DNA of 64,000 nucleotides from an uncultured Acidobacteriaceae bacterium (GTDB taxonomy: Bacteria; Acidobacteriota; Terriglobia; Terriglobales; Acidobacteriaceae): the NCBI GenBank assembly GCA_903842065.1, contig CAIMKZ010000106.1, forward strand, positions 124,001 to 188,000. The letters are read 5' to 3'. The notes beneath the pieces were generated by a model. The model saw only the letters and a list, made by a program, of their open reading frames with translations, had not been told where the DNA came from and made no database searches. The translations under genes were made by a program, and so were the position numbers. This document shows, piece by piece, positions 36,445 to 45,028 of this stretch (the stretch's first letter is position 1; each line of letters opens with the position of its first letter).

Positions 36445-36918
36445 ATGAGTCCGTCGGCCGGAATTCGCAAGCGCCTCGAGTCCACCATCTTTTCCGACCT
36501 GGAATCGATGATGGAGGGCTATGCCCACGCCGCCGTCGAGGTAGCCCGCAAGGAGTTCACTCGCAAGCTCGATTTCTCGATCGAATCCGCCGAAGCCCTC
36601 GACGAGATCCTCGTCATGCTCGGCGAAACCCCCGACGCCGACGTCGAATTCCAGGTCCGTCTCTGGGGCAGCTATCTCGGCGAGCTCCTCCGCCGCCGTT
36701 ACGCCGGCGCGTGGGAGATGACAAACTATCCCGGCGATCTGCCCGGCGCGCCGCTGGACAACGGTCCCATCTCCGTTCCCACTATCGAAGTCCGCGGCTC
36801 CCGCCTCTTCCCTCTCGTCAAGGTCTACCGGCGCCTCACTCTCGGCGAAGAAGAAGACCTCCCCGGATTCGTCGCCATGGTCACCGGCCGTCTCGGCAAG
36901 CCCGCCGGCGTCAACTGA
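36445..36918 (+). CDS. Conserved hypothetical cytoplasmic protein
   Basis: The 157-residue soluble alpha/beta protein has no signal peptide. Noted segments are the Glu-rich central helix EALDEILVMLGE, the motif VRLWGSYLGELLRRRYAGAW, and a C-terminal beta-rich part. The WGSYLGE-LRRRYAG pattern recalls DUF3806-type proteins, but I cannot confirm it. It lies upstream of tatA on the same strand with an 81-base gap. Confidence 0.7.
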   Translation: MSPSAGIRKRLESTIFSDLESMMEGYAHAAVEVARKEFTRKLDFSIESAEALDEILVMLGETPDADVEFQVRLWGSYLGELLRRRYAGAWEMTNYPGDLPGAPLDNGPISVPTIEVRGSRLFPLVKVYRRLTLGEEEDLPGFVAMVTGRLGKPAGVN

Positions 36919-36999
36919 GAGCCCTCGCCGCCTCCACTCCTGTGCGACAATAGTAACGATGGAATTGCGCGCGGCGATCCCGGGCGCGGAGGAATAGTT

Positions 37000-37224
37000 A
37001 TGGGTGATCTGTTACAGCCGTGGCATCTGATCGTGCTGGCCGTCGTGGCATTTCTTCTCTTCGGGGCCAAGCGCCTGCCGGAGCTGGGCAAGGGCCTGGG
37101 CGAAGGCCTTAAGGGCTTCCGCGAAGGTATCCGTGGCATCACCGATCCGGCGCCCGCGCCGCCCCAGCAGCAGGCGACCAACACGCCGCCCCCGCCGCCA
37201 GCCCAGACCACCGAGCAGAAGTAG
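37000..37224 (+). CDS. tatA: Twin-arginine translocase subunit TatA/TatE family
   Basis: The 74-residue protein has a single N-terminal membrane helix (about 9-24), the FGAKRLPELGKGLGEGL hinge and amphipathic helix typical of TatA, and a Pro/Gln-rich tail. It would form the pore-like assembly of the Tat protein exporter. No tatB or tatC is in this window. It is followed by a strong terminator. Confidence 0.95.
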   Translation: MGDLLQPWHLIVLAVVAFLLFGAKRLPELGKGLGEGLKGFREGIRGITDPAPAPPQQQATNTPPPPPAQTTEQK

Positions 37225-37290
37225 CTCTGTCGCCGCGCTCTACCCGGCGCACATGCCCTGACCCGGTCTAAAAACATCTCCACAAATGCG

Positions 37291-37316
37291 AAGGCCTGCG
37301 CACCCGCGCAGGCCTT
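37291..37316 (+). terminator. Terminator after tatA
   Basis: A perfect 11-bp stem, AAGGCCTGCGC (37291-37301) with GCGCAGGCCTT (37306-37316), has an ACCC loop and ends in a short T-run. Confidence 0.8.
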
Positions 37317-37339
37317 TTCCATTGGCCGGTATTCCCAGC

Positions 37340-37563
37340 TGGTGCCCCCGGTCCCTAGTTCGCCGCGCCTGCCCGCCGTGGCGGGGCGGAGGGACCGGGG
37401 AAAGAACAACCCTCAACCCGCCACTCTCAACCAACCACAAAGATGGGTACCACAGGTCTCGCCTTTGAGACCTGGGAAAGATCGAACCTCAATCAGACAC
37501 TGGGAAGGAGCAGGGGCCTTCAGGCCCCTGAATCCAAACCCAAAAAGCGCGGCTTCAGCCGCG
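37340..37563. repeat. Mixed palindromic repeat cluster (family A array 3 plus TTCA-loop REPs)
   Basis: Family A units are at 37347-37400 (CCCCGGTCCCT with AGGGACCGGGG, enlarged by an inserted GC-rich stem) and about 37450-37477 (CAGGTCTC with GAGACCTG). Two TTCA-loop hairpins follow: CAGGGGCC/GGCCCCTG at 37511-37530 and CGCGGC/GCCGCG at 37548-37563. The last one overlaps the end of the next minus-strand gene. Confidence 0.85.
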
Positions 37564-38382
37564 AGCCTTTCCGCCCCCCGCCCCCATCAGCACCAGCGAC
37601 CGCTGCGCAAACGGCGAGTACACCAGAACCGCCATCGATGCCATCGCCAGCCCCACGCTCATGTGGTTCAGCAGCAGAAACGGCGCCAGCGCCCAAAGCA
37701 CATCCGCCGCCAGCAGCCACGGCCACAACCTCAAAAACCGCCCCTTGAATCCCGGCGCATGGAACAACGCGGCGCACAGCGTAAACGCCCGCACCGCAAT
37801 CAAAATGGCCGCCGTCACCACCACCACATCGAACAAGGCCCCCGCAAACCGCAGCCCCCGGAGCAGCCCCTCAATCTCTGCCAGATTCCCCAGCGCGCCG
37901 ATATAAAACGACAGGTACATCGCCTGCAACAGCAGATACAGCACCTGAACCAGCCCCCTCGGCGCGGCGGGCAGGTCCTCGGGCCGGGCCAGAATCTTCG
38001 CCCCGAAGCCCCCATCCCCCGGCAACTCTGCCGCCTCGTCCACGCCCAGCCGCTCCACTGGAGCCACAAACCGGTAACCCTTCCGCGCCAGCGTCTCCAC
38101 ATACCGCGGACTCGCCGCCGTATCGCCCAGGGCTACACGTAGCCGGTTGATGGCCGAGTTCACGCCCCGCTCAAAATCAACAAAGGTCCCCTCCGGCCAA
38201 AGCCGCGCCGCAATCTCTTCCCGCGTTACCAGCTCGCCCGCCCGCTCCACCAACAGCATCAGCAGCGCAAACGGCTGGTCGTGCAGCCGAACCCTGAGTC
38301 CCTGCCGACGCAGCTCCCCCGTTGCCCCATTGGCTTCAAAGGCCCCGAAGCGATACGCCCGGCTCTGGTTTGTCTTCATCAT
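37555..38382 (-). CDS. Winged-helix transcriptional regulator with C-terminal membrane domain (CadC/ToxR-like layout)
   Basis: From ATG 38382 (a second Met follows directly) the product is 275 residues. An OmpR-type winged helix occupies about 5-105 (YRFGAFEANGATGELRRQG, ending YVETLARKGYRFVAPV). A linker and about four membrane helices follow (LYLLLQAMYLSFYIGALG; VVVTAAILIAVRAFTLC; WPWLLAADVLWALAPFLL; VGLAMASMAVLVYSPF). Such proteins couple membrane events to transcription without a kinase. The stop codon and last residues are encoded inside a TTCA-loop REP hairpin, so the present C-terminus was probably set by repeat insertion. Confidence 0.85.
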   Translation of the reverse strand: MMKTNQSRAYRFGAFEANGATGELRRQGLRVRLHDQPFALLMLLVERAGELVTREEIAARLWPEGTFVDFERGVNSAINRLRVALGDTAASPRYVETLARKGYRFVAPVERLGVDEAAELPGDGGFGAKILARPEDLPAAPRGLVQVLYLLLQAMYLSFYIGALGNLAEIEGLLRGLRFAGALFDVVVVTAAILIAVRAFTLCAALFHAPGFKGRFLRLWPWLLAADVLWALAPFLLLNHMSVGLAMASMAVLVYSPFAQRSLVLMGAGGGKARG

Positions 38383-38523
38383 TCGATTTGCGTCCAGTGT
38401 AGCCCATCGGCAGGCATTACATAATCCCCTAACCCCAGCCGCAGCAACCACCTGCACCGTGACATTCAATTAGGCCGCCGGTGAGCAAACCGGCATTGCA
38501 TTTCCGCCGTCTCTTCAGGCACG

Positions 38524-39333
38524 ATGCAACCCATGATCCGCTCCACCATTCCGATCGCCGCCGCCGCAGTCCTCCTCGCCCTCGCCGCCGTCCTCCCATT
38601 GCGAGCCGCCGAACCCACCGCCGCCGCAACCGCCGGCTTTGATGCCTACGTCTCCACTATCGAAGCCCGTCTCGCCGTCCAGCACAACTCCGCCAACTAC
38701 CTCGCCCTACCCGCCGACACGCAGTCGCTCCGCTCCGGCCAGCCGCTCATTGAAACCCTCGCGCCCGCCTCCGCCTCTCTGCCCGCCGCCATGCTCCACC
38801 ACTGGCGCGGAACCGCCTTCGTCCCCGGCGCAACCGCCGCCGCATTCGACCGCCTTATGCGCGCCTACGACGCCTATCCCCGCATCTACTCGCCGCAGGT
38901 CCTCTCCGCCCGCATCCTCTCCCGCAACGCCGACCGCTACCAGATCGCCATGCGCGTCGCCCAGAAGCACGTCCTCACCGTCGTTATGGACACCGATTAC
39001 AACGTCACCTTCTCCCAACCCGGTCCCCGCCGCATCGCAACCGTCTCGCACTCCACGCATATCGCCGAGATTGATTCCCCCGGCACAGCCCGCGAGCGCG
39101 CCCTCACCCCCGCCGAGTCCCACGGCTTCCTCTGGCGTCTCAACACCTACTGGTCTGCCGAAGAGCGCGACGGCGGCCTCTACATCCAGATCGAATCCGT
39201 CACCCTCTCCCGCTCCATCCCCACCGGCCTGGGCTGGGCCATCGGCCCGTTCGTCGAAAGCGTCCCCCGCGACTCCCTCGAGTTCACCCTCACCGCCACC
39301 CGCAACGCCCTCAAATTGCCTCCTAATATGTGA
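38524..39333 (+). CDS. Hypothetical exported protein
   Basis: The 269-residue protein has a signal peptide (IPIAAAAVLLALAAVLPLRAAE) and a mature domain with alternating strands ending in GLGWAIGPFVESVPRDSLEFTL. That closing segment resembles the C-terminal helix of SRPBCC/START-type lipid-binding folds, a weak resemblance only. It ends in a truncated family A repeat: the CTGGGAAAGATCA flank directly follows the stop. Confidence 0.7.
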   Translation: MQPMIRSTIPIAAAAVLLALAAVLPLRAAEPTAAATAGFDAYVSTIEARLAVQHNSANYLALPADTQSLRSGQPLIETLAPASASLPAAMLHHWRGTAFVPGATAAAFDRLMRAYDAYPRIYSPQVLSARILSRNADRYQIAMRVAQKHVLTVVMDTDYNVTFSQPGPRRIATVSHSTHIAEIDSPGTARERALTPAESHGFLWRLNTYWSAEERDGGLYIQIESVTLSRSIPTGLGWAIGPFVESVPRDSLEFTLTATRNALKLPPNM

Positions 39334-39335
39334 CG

Positions 39336-39505
39336 AACTGGGAAAGATCAACCCTTAACCCGCCACTCTCTACTAACCACAAACTCCGGCTGCCCCAGGT
39401 GCCTAGCATTTGGGCACCTGGGAGAGCGCGACTCTATATCCGCCACTCTCAGCCCAACCACAAAACTGGGTGCCCCAGGTCTGGACTTTCAGACCTGGGA
39501 AACCA
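39336..39505. repeat. Palindromic repeat family A, array 4 (one partial and two complete units)
   Basis: A right half-unit at 39337-39360 is followed by complete hairpins at about 39395-39422 (CCCAGGTGCC...GGCACCTGGG) and 39474-39499 (CCCAGGTCTG with CAGACCTGGG). All share orientation with the other arrays. Confidence 0.9.
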
Positions 39506-39554
39506 CGACCCTAAACCTGCCGCTCCAACTCCCCACTCGTCGAAAGGAGCCACC

Positions 39555-40244
39555 ATGATCTCCGCCACAATCTCTCCTGAGACCTTCGCCCCAGCCAGCC
39601 GAATCAACCGCTCCCTCACCGCCGCCCTTGAAAAGCGCGCCCTCATCTGGCTTGCCCGCCGCGCCCCCCGCTGGGTCACATCCGACGGCCTCACTCTGCT
39701 CGGCTTCGGCTCTCAGATCGCCTGCGGCATCTCCTACGCCCTCGTCCGCTTCGACTCAAGCGCCCTCTTCGCCGCCATCCTCTGTCTCATCCTCAACTGG
39801 CTCGGCGACTCGCTCGACGGCACCATCGCCCGCGTCCGCCATCAGGAGCGGCCCCGCTACGGCTTCTACGTCGATCACATCGTAGACATCTTCGGCGCAA
39901 CCGCCCTCATGACCAGCCTCGGATTCTCCGGCCTGCTCCACTGGCCCGTCGCCATCGCCATGCTCGTCGCGTTTCTTCTGCTCTCGGCAGAGAGCTTCCT
40001 CGCCACCTACACCCTCGGCCGCTTCCAGCTCTCCCAGGGCCTCTTCGGACCCACCGAGATCCGCATCCTGCTCGTCATCGGCAATCTCGCCGTCCTGCAC
40101 AATCCCTGGCGCACACTCCTCGGCCACCGCTTCCTGCTATTCGACGTGGGCGGCACAATCGCCTCCGCCATCATGCTTGCCATGGCCGCCGCCACCGCCA
40201 TCCGCCACACCGCCGAACTCTACCGCCGCGAGCCTCTAAACTAG
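39555..40244 (+). CDS. CDP-alcohol phosphatidyltransferase family protein
   Basis: From ATG 39555 (AAGGAG 5 bases upstream) the product is 229 residues with about six helices and the motif Asp85-x2-Asp88-Gly89-x2-Ala92-Arg93, then Gly103, Asp107, Asp111. The AR-to-G spacer is nine residues instead of the usual eight, and a cytoplasmic Arg-rich stretch precedes it. It may use a different acceptor than the enzyme at 33601-34227. Confidence 0.88.
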   Translation: MISATISPETFAPASRINRSLTAALEKRALIWLARRAPRWVTSDGLTLLGFGSQIACGISYALVRFDSSALFAAILCLILNWLGDSLDGTIARVRHQERPRYGFYVDHIVDIFGATALMTSLGFSGLLHWPVAIAMLVAFLLLSAESFLATYTLGRFQLSQGLFGPTEIRILLVIGNLAVLHNPWRTLLGHRFLLFDVGGTIASAIMLAMAAATAIRHTAELYRREPLN

Positions 40245-40264
40245 CCCCCGCAACTCTGTACCGC

Positions 40265-40308
40265 CGGTCTCCCGACCGGCTGTAGCGGGGGTCTACCGAC
40301 CCCCGCAA
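40265..40308. repeat. Two adjacent REP-like hairpins
   Basis: GCCGGTC-TCCC-GACCGGC (40265-40282) and GCGGGGGTC-TACC-GACCCCCGC (40287-40308) lie directly after the phosphatidyltransferase stop and share the GTC-TxCC-GAC loop-proximal sequence. They may also terminate transcription. Confidence 0.8.
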
Positions 40309-40320
40309 ACTCCCGCCCCC

Positions 40321-40349
40321 CAAAAACAAAGACGCCGCCCGTGGGCGGC
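40321..40349 (-). terminator. Terminator of the small membrane-protein gene
   Basis: On the minus strand GCCGCC/GGCGGC (40334-40349) is followed by a T-rich stretch (complement of 40321-40333). It lies 34 bases beyond the 40383 stop. Confidence 0.7.
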
Positions 40350-40382
40350 ATCTCATTGAAACCGAAACTCTTAGCGGCGCGC

Positions 40383-40616
40383 TTAGATTCCCACGCCGTA
40401 CTCGCTCGCCTGGCTCTCGCCCGCGTTCGCGTAGAAGTCATACGGGGTCCGCTGCTTGAACTTGTACCGGCTGCGCAGCTCATTACCAACGATCACGCCG
40501 ATCGCTGCCACCGCGATACCCACTGAAAACCATCCAATGATCTTCAGCGCGCCCGCGCCGTTCTTCTCTTCTGTTGCTTCTGCTGCATTTGCAAGCGCTT
40601 GGACATCCGTGGACAT
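40383..40616 (-). CDS. Small single-span membrane protein
   Basis: From ATG 40616, preceded by a very strong AGGAGGAG, the product is 77 residues: an Ala/Glu-rich N-terminus, one membrane helix (about 23-46, IIGWFSVGIAVAAIGVIVG), and a basic then polar tail. Function unknown. The strong ribosome-binding site suggests high expression. Confidence 0.75.
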   Translation of the reverse strand: MSTDVQALANAAEATEEKNGAGALKIIGWFSVGIAVAAIGVIVGNELRSRYKFKQRTPYDFYANAGESQASEYGVGI

Positions 40617-40705
40617 GTGGGGGACTCCTCCTGTTGAAGTCATGATACCGCACCTACAATACCGCTGTTTGTGGCCTGCGACACGAGGTACCCCGACGAT
40701 CATCA

Positions 40706-41716
40706 CTAACTTTTTGCAATGTGGGAAAGCCAGTGCTGCTTTTCCTCTTCGGGAAGAAAGCTCGCCCGGATCGAGTTCGCCGCCAACTCCCGCAGTTCTT
40801 CACGCCCCAGACCCAGCTCCCGATGCGCCAGCAGATACTCGTTCGCCACATCCGACCTGAAGAACGCGGGATCGTCGGAGTTCAGCGTCACCATCAGGCC
40901 CGCCTCCATCGCCCGCCGCAACGGATGCGCCCCAAACGACCCGCAAACCCCGGTCCGCACATTCGACGTAGGATTCATCTCGATAGCGATCTGCCGGTCT
41001 TTCAATTCCTGGACGAGTTTCGGGTCCTCTAAAACACTCAACCCATGCCCGATCCGCTCCGTCCCGATCCCAAGAGCCTCCCAGATCGCCTCCGGCCCCG
41101 TAGTCTCCCCGGCATGATTCGTCAGCCTTAACCCAGCCTGCGCAGCTTCGGCGTAAAGCTCCTTGAACGGCAACGACCCGCACCGCCGCTCATCCCCGCC
41201 GAGGCCAATCCCCACCACCGAAGGATGGTTCTTCCTCAGCTCTGCAGCCTCGCGAAAGACCTGGGCCGCCTCCTCCACCGGGAAGTGCCTCACCGCATCG
41301 AAGATCCAGTAGATCGAAAGCCCCAGTTCCTTGGCCGCCCGCTCCCGAGCCCGCTCAATAGCCACAAAAACCGGTCCAAAACCTGAAAGCACGGAGTGCC
41401 AGTGATAAATCACGCCAACCGAAACAAACACCTCGGCATGAACCACGCCCTGCTCAACCAGCCGCTGGGCCATCCGCCACGCCGCCAGCTCGTAGTCCTC
41501 AGGCTCGGTCAGCCGCGCACTCACCGCCTTGAAGGCCAGCATGAACCCGGTGAAATCCGTAAACCGGTACAGCGCCTCGGCTTCGGCCAGCGTCAAGGGC
41601 ACAGCATCGTGCCGCGCACTCAGCTCGACGAGCGTAGCCGGCAAAACGGTGCCCTCAAGATGCAGATGCAGCTCTGCCTTGGGCAGCCATTCGATGAATT
41701 CGGAGATCTCGGTCAT
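40706..41716 (-). CDS. add: Adenosine deaminase family protein
   Basis: The 336-residue enzyme has the metal-binding LHLHLEG (His17, His19), the catalytic region NHAGET and the downstream SDDPAFF metal ligand. It would deaminate adenosine to inosine using a zinc ion; close relatives acting on adenine or 6-aminodeoxyfutalosine share these motifs, so substrate is probable rather than certain. Monocistronic, with a repeat array upstream of its start. Confidence 0.9.
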   Translation of the reverse strand: MTEISEFIEWLPKAELHLHLEGTVLPATLVELSARHDAVPLTLAEAEALYRFTDFTGFMLAFKAVSARLTEPEDYELAAWRMAQRLVEQGVVHAEVFVSVGVIYHWHSVLSGFGPVFVAIERARERAAKELGLSIYWIFDAVRHFPVEEAAQVFREAAELRKNHPSVVGIGLGGDERRCGSLPFKELYAEAAQAGLRLTNHAGETTGPEAIWEALGIGTERIGHGLSVLEDPKLVQELKDRQIAIEMNPTSNVRTGVCGSFGAHPLRRAMEAGLMVTLNSDDPAFFRSDVANEYLLAHRELGLGREELRELAANSIRASFLPEEEKQHWLSHIAKS

Positions 41717-41743
41717 TACTTCGAGTCTAGCTTCCCACCACCA

Positions 41744-41877
41744 AACTGGGTGCCCCAGGTCTGGATTTTCAGACCTGGGAGCGATCGACTCTCAACCAGC
41801 CACATCTCAACAGGCCACTGAAACTGGGTGCCCCCGGTCCCTCGCTTTCGGGGACCGGGGATAGATCGATTCTCAAC
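41744..41877. repeat. Palindromic repeat family A, array 5 (two units)
   Basis: Hairpins are at 41755-41780 (CCCAGGTCTG around GATTTT with CAGACCTGGG) and 41831-41860 (CCCCGGTCCC with GGGACCGGGG). Orientation and flanks are the same as in arrays 1-4. Confidence 0.92.
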
Positions 41878-41885
41878 CCGTCACT

Positions 41886-42869
41886 CTAAGGAATTATCTT
41901 GAACGCTACCTCGACGGTGAGGTCTGCGATCACAGGCTCATCCCCGCACATCGCCGGCTTGAACTTCCAATTCTTTACCGTTGCTACAACGGTGTCATCC
42001 AATACCTTGTTGCCCATTTCCAGCAGGTTCGCATCCCCCTCCGTGCCATCCGTCTGCACGGTAAGCGCCACCATTGCCAGCGTATTCGATGCAGGCCGGC
42101 CACTCTGGTTCGGAACATTGATCTCGGTTTTTTCAATAAGAACCGGGGGCTTCTGTCCGTCGCAACGACGCCGCTCGATCGGCCCCTTGGGAGGCTTAAG
42201 CAGAGCCGCATCGAACGGCGCGCTCTTAAAATTCTTGATCGTGACGGAGAGCAGCGTCACGTTACCCACGGCCATTTCCATCCGGGTGGGGTAGCGCCTT
42301 CCCTCTGACTCGGCATAGCCCGAATAACGCTGCACGTACGATATGTTCTCATCGTCCTTCCACGATATGCTGACCAGATCCCGAGTCGAGGCATCCACGC
42401 ACAGCTCGTTAACTTGCTTCCCCCAATCCAGCTTCTGCACCTGAACGCAATCGAGCTGGCTGCCTTTCTCTGTGCGCTTCTTCTCCTTCTGCGCCTTCAT
42501 CGCAGCGGGGTCCTCGTTCAGATGCAACTGGCCAAATACCTGGCTCACGCGGATCGGCCTGAAGTTAATGTTGCGGGCCTCGTACTCCTCGCCCCCACTG
42601 TGGACCCTGACCTGCTGAAAATCTCCAAAATCGACCCAGGTCCACGAGCGATCCTTCGACTCCCATCGGACCTTCACATGGCCCCGCACCTGTGTCGTAG
42701 TCTGTGCCGTAAACTCGACCTCCAGCACAAACGGCGCTGGCGCCGTCCGAAATACCTGCATCTGCCGCAGCACTTCATCCAGCAACTTCCGAGCGGTACC
42801 ATCGTCCTTGGCCCACGCCAACGGCTGAGCAGCCATCAAAAGGATCGCAGCACAAATTGGCATTTTCAT
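41886..42869 (-). CDS. Periplasmic protein with C-terminal TonB-like domain
   Basis: The 327-residue product has a signal peptide (MKMPICAAILLMAAQPLAWA), a beta-rich central region with two cysteines (LDCVQVQKL, ELCVDAST), and a C-terminal segment VALTVQTDGTEG through NWKFKPAMCGDEPVIADLTVEVAF that matches the TonB_C fold. It lacks the usual membrane anchor and Pro-rich rod of TonB itself, so it is probably an accessory periplasmic protein. Many acidobacterial genes share this arrangement. Confidence 0.78.
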   Translation of the reverse strand: MKMPICAAILLMAAQPLAWAKDDGTARKLLDEVLRQMQVFRTAPAPFVLEVEFTAQTTTQVRGHVKVRWESKDRSWTWVDFGDFQQVRVHSGGEEYEARNINFRPIRVSQVFGQLHLNEDPAAMKAQKEKKRTEKGSQLDCVQVQKLDWGKQVNELCVDASTRDLVSISWKDDENISYVQRYSGYAESEGRRYPTRMEMAVGNVTLLSVTIKNFKSAPFDAALLKPPKGPIERRRCDGQKPPVLIEKTEINVPNQSGRPASNTLAMVALTVQTDGTEGDANLLEMGNKVLDDTVVATVKNWKFKPAMCGDEPVIADLTVEVAFKIIP

Positions 42870-42954
42870 CGTGAGTCAAATCATAACCGGAGAAGGATCG
42901 TGAATGCGCACAATGCGGCTTGAAATGCCCTTTGAATGAGTATCTAATAAAGCT

Positions 42955-43161
42955 ATGGACAAGACCCTCCGCAAATACTCGAGCCTGGACGAGATGAAGG
43001 CCGACGAGTACCGTTATTGGCAGAGCCGCCCGGCACACGAGCGGATCGATGCCGTCGAGGAGATGGTCAATACCGCCTACGCCCTCAAGGGTTGGGAACC
43101 TGAGCCCAGCAAGCCAAGAGCCGAATGGCCAGTTCTACGACTACGCTGTCCGTGGCTCTAG
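42955..43161 (+). CDS. Small conserved hypothetical protein
   Basis: The 68-residue protein begins MDKTLRKYSSLDEMKADEYR, continues WQSRPAHERIDAVEEM and ends in a short Pro/Arg-rich tail. It is acidic-helical with no signal or membrane segment. I have the impression of similar short proteins in acidobacterial genomes, but I know no function. It lies divergent from the TonB_C gene and upstream of an AT-rich repeat region. Confidence 0.65.
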   Translation: MDKTLRKYSSLDEMKADEYRYWQSRPAHERIDAVEEMVNTAYALKGWEPEPSKPRAEWPVLRLRCPWL

Positions 43162-43299
43162 GGATTTTCTACTCTCAGCGATCCGCGCTACTGAGAAATC
43201 TATCGTGCGCTTTGCCGATCATTTCCCAAACGTCTCTATCCTGTAATCAGGGGCAATCCGCAGGTATTACAACGCAAAAACAGGCAGCGCATAAATTCT

Positions 43300-43410
43300 T
43301 TATTCTCATGCTCTTACATAGCCAAAAAGGAAATGTCTTTGTTTTCATACACTTACATGCTTGTTCCGTAATTCAATATAACTGACCTGTTTTCATGCAC
43401 TTATATCAGA
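43300..43410. repeat. AT-rich TTTTCATGCACTTA-type motif triplet, copy 1
   Basis: Three related motifs place their CAT at 43307, 43346 and 43394: TTCTCATGCTCTTACAT, TTTTCATACACTTACAT and TTTTCATGCACTTATAT, spaced 39 and 48 bases. The segment is strikingly AT-rich and lies between two convergent genes. A second triplet is at 62960-63050. Confidence 0.7.
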
Positions 43411-43411
43411 A

Positions 43412-44986
43412 CTACCCGGCCCGCCCCGGCGCAAACTCGCTCCGGTGACGGCTGTAGAGGAAGTAGATCACCAGCCCGATCACCAGCCAGATGAAGAACG
43501 CGATCCACGTCATCACCTCTAGCCCCATCATCAGCAGGATGCAGAAGAAGATGCTCAGAATCGGAAACACCGGACCCAGCGGCGCGCGGAAACCGCGGTG
43601 CCGATTCGGCTCACGGTAGCGCAGAATCATCACCGCGATCGAGACCAGCACAAACGCGAACAGCGTACCGATGTTCGACAAATTCGCCACCGTACCGATG
43701 TCCAGCATCCCGGCCGGAATGCCGACAACAAACCCCGCCACCCAGGTCGAAAACGCCGGCGTACGGAACTGCGCATGGATGCGGCTGAAGATCTTCGGCA
43801 GCAGTCCGTCGCGCGACATCGCGTACCAGACCCGCGCCTGACCAAGCTGAAACACCAGAATCGAGCTGATCATGCCCATCAGCGCGCCCAGCAGCACCAC
43901 CAACCGCGTCGTGTGCAGCACCCAGCTTCCGCCGGTCGAGATGTTGATCCGCTTCAGCGCGTTCACCACCGGCGCGGCGTCGCCCATCACGCTCTGCCAC
44001 GGCACAATCCCGCTCAGCACAATCGCCACACCACCATAAAGAACCGTGCAGGCCACCAGCGTGGCCAGAATGCCGATCGGCACATCTCGCCGCGGGTTCC
44101 GGCACTCCTCAGCCGCCGTCGAAACCGAGTCAAATCCAATGTAGGTAAAGAAGATGATCGACCCGCCGGCAAGCACGCCCGACCAGCCGTTGGGCATGAA
44201 CGGGTGCCAGTAGTGGGGCTTGATGTAGCTGGCCGCCGCGGCGATAAACACCAGGATCGCCGCCATCTTCACCAGCACCAGAATGTTGTTCGTCCGCGCC
44301 GACTCGCGAATGCCGCGCACCAGAATCGCCGTCAGAATCATCACGATCAGGAACGCTGGAATGTTGAACCCGAAGTGCCAGCCCGGATCGTACAGGTTGT
44401 TGCCCGCCATATCCTGCAAACCAGTCGGCAGGTAGGCCGGCGAGATCCACTTCAGCGGCAGATGAATCCCGAACCAATCCATCAGGTCCACAATGTGCGC
44501 GGCAAAGCCCACGCTCACGCTCATGTTGCTGAAGGCGTATTCGAGAATCAGATCCCAGCCGATGATCCACGCCACCAGCTCACCCATCGTCGCGTAGGTA
44601 TACGTATAAGCCGACCCGGCGATCGGAATCATCGAAGACAGTTCCGCGTAGCACAGGCCCGTAAACGCGCACACCATGGCCACCAGCACCAGCGAGAGCG
44701 CCAGCGCCGGACCAGCTCCCGGCCTTCCCGCCATCGCTGTATGCAGAATCAGATAGTGCAGCAGTGGAGTGTTCGCAATCGACGGGGCGTCGAAGTGCTG
44801 GCCGGCCATCGCCGTACCGATCACCGTAAAGATGCCCGAGCCGATCACCGCACCGATGCCGAGCGCCGTCAACGACCACGGTCCCAGGCCCTTGTGCAGC
44901 GCCGTCTCCGGCACTTCCGAGTCCCGGATCAGCTTGTCGATCGACTTGCGGGCAAACAGTTGACTGGCCAGCGGAACTCTCCTCAT
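43412..44986 (-). CDS. APC-superfamily amino-acid permease (cationic amino-acid transporter type)
   Basis: At 524 residues, with about thirteen predicted helices, it carries the APC family opening GLGPWSLTALGIGAVIGSGIF (helix 1) and motifs GAVIGSGIFT and YAELSSMIPIAGSAY. It would import amino acids by proton or exchange coupling, in the inner membrane. The sequence pattern favours the CAT/YfnA-like branch for cationic or branched amino acids. Confidence 0.92.
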   Translation of the reverse strand: MRRVPLASQLFARKSIDKLIRDSEVPETALHKGLGPWSLTALGIGAVIGSGIFTVIGTAMAGQHFDAPSIANTPLLHYLILHTAMAGRPGAGPALALSLVLVAMVCAFTGLCYAELSSMIPIAGSAYTYTYATMGELVAWIIGWDLILEYAFSNMSVSVGFAAHIVDLMDWFGIHLPLKWISPAYLPTGLQDMAGNNLYDPGWHFGFNIPAFLIVMILTAILVRGIRESARTNNILVLVKMAAILVFIAAAASYIKPHYWHPFMPNGWSGVLAGGSIIFFTYIGFDSVSTAAEECRNPRRDVPIGILATLVACTVLYGGVAIVLSGIVPWQSVMGDAAPVVNALKRINISTGGSWVLHTTRLVVLLGALMGMISSILVFQLGQARVWYAMSRDGLLPKIFSRIHAQFRTPAFSTWVAGFVVGIPAGMLDIGTVANLSNIGTLFAFVLVSIAVMILRYREPNRHRGFRAPLGPVFPILSIFFCILLMMGLEVMTWIAFFIWLVIGLVIYFLYSRHRSEFAPGRAG

Positions 44987-45028
44987 CGACGCAAGAGTGG
45001 GGGCAAAGTAGACAAAATAGAAAAACCT

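Noticed and set aside
43300..43410. CRISPR-like array
   Set aside because: Only three degenerate motifs with unequal spacing, no uniform repeat and no cas genes.
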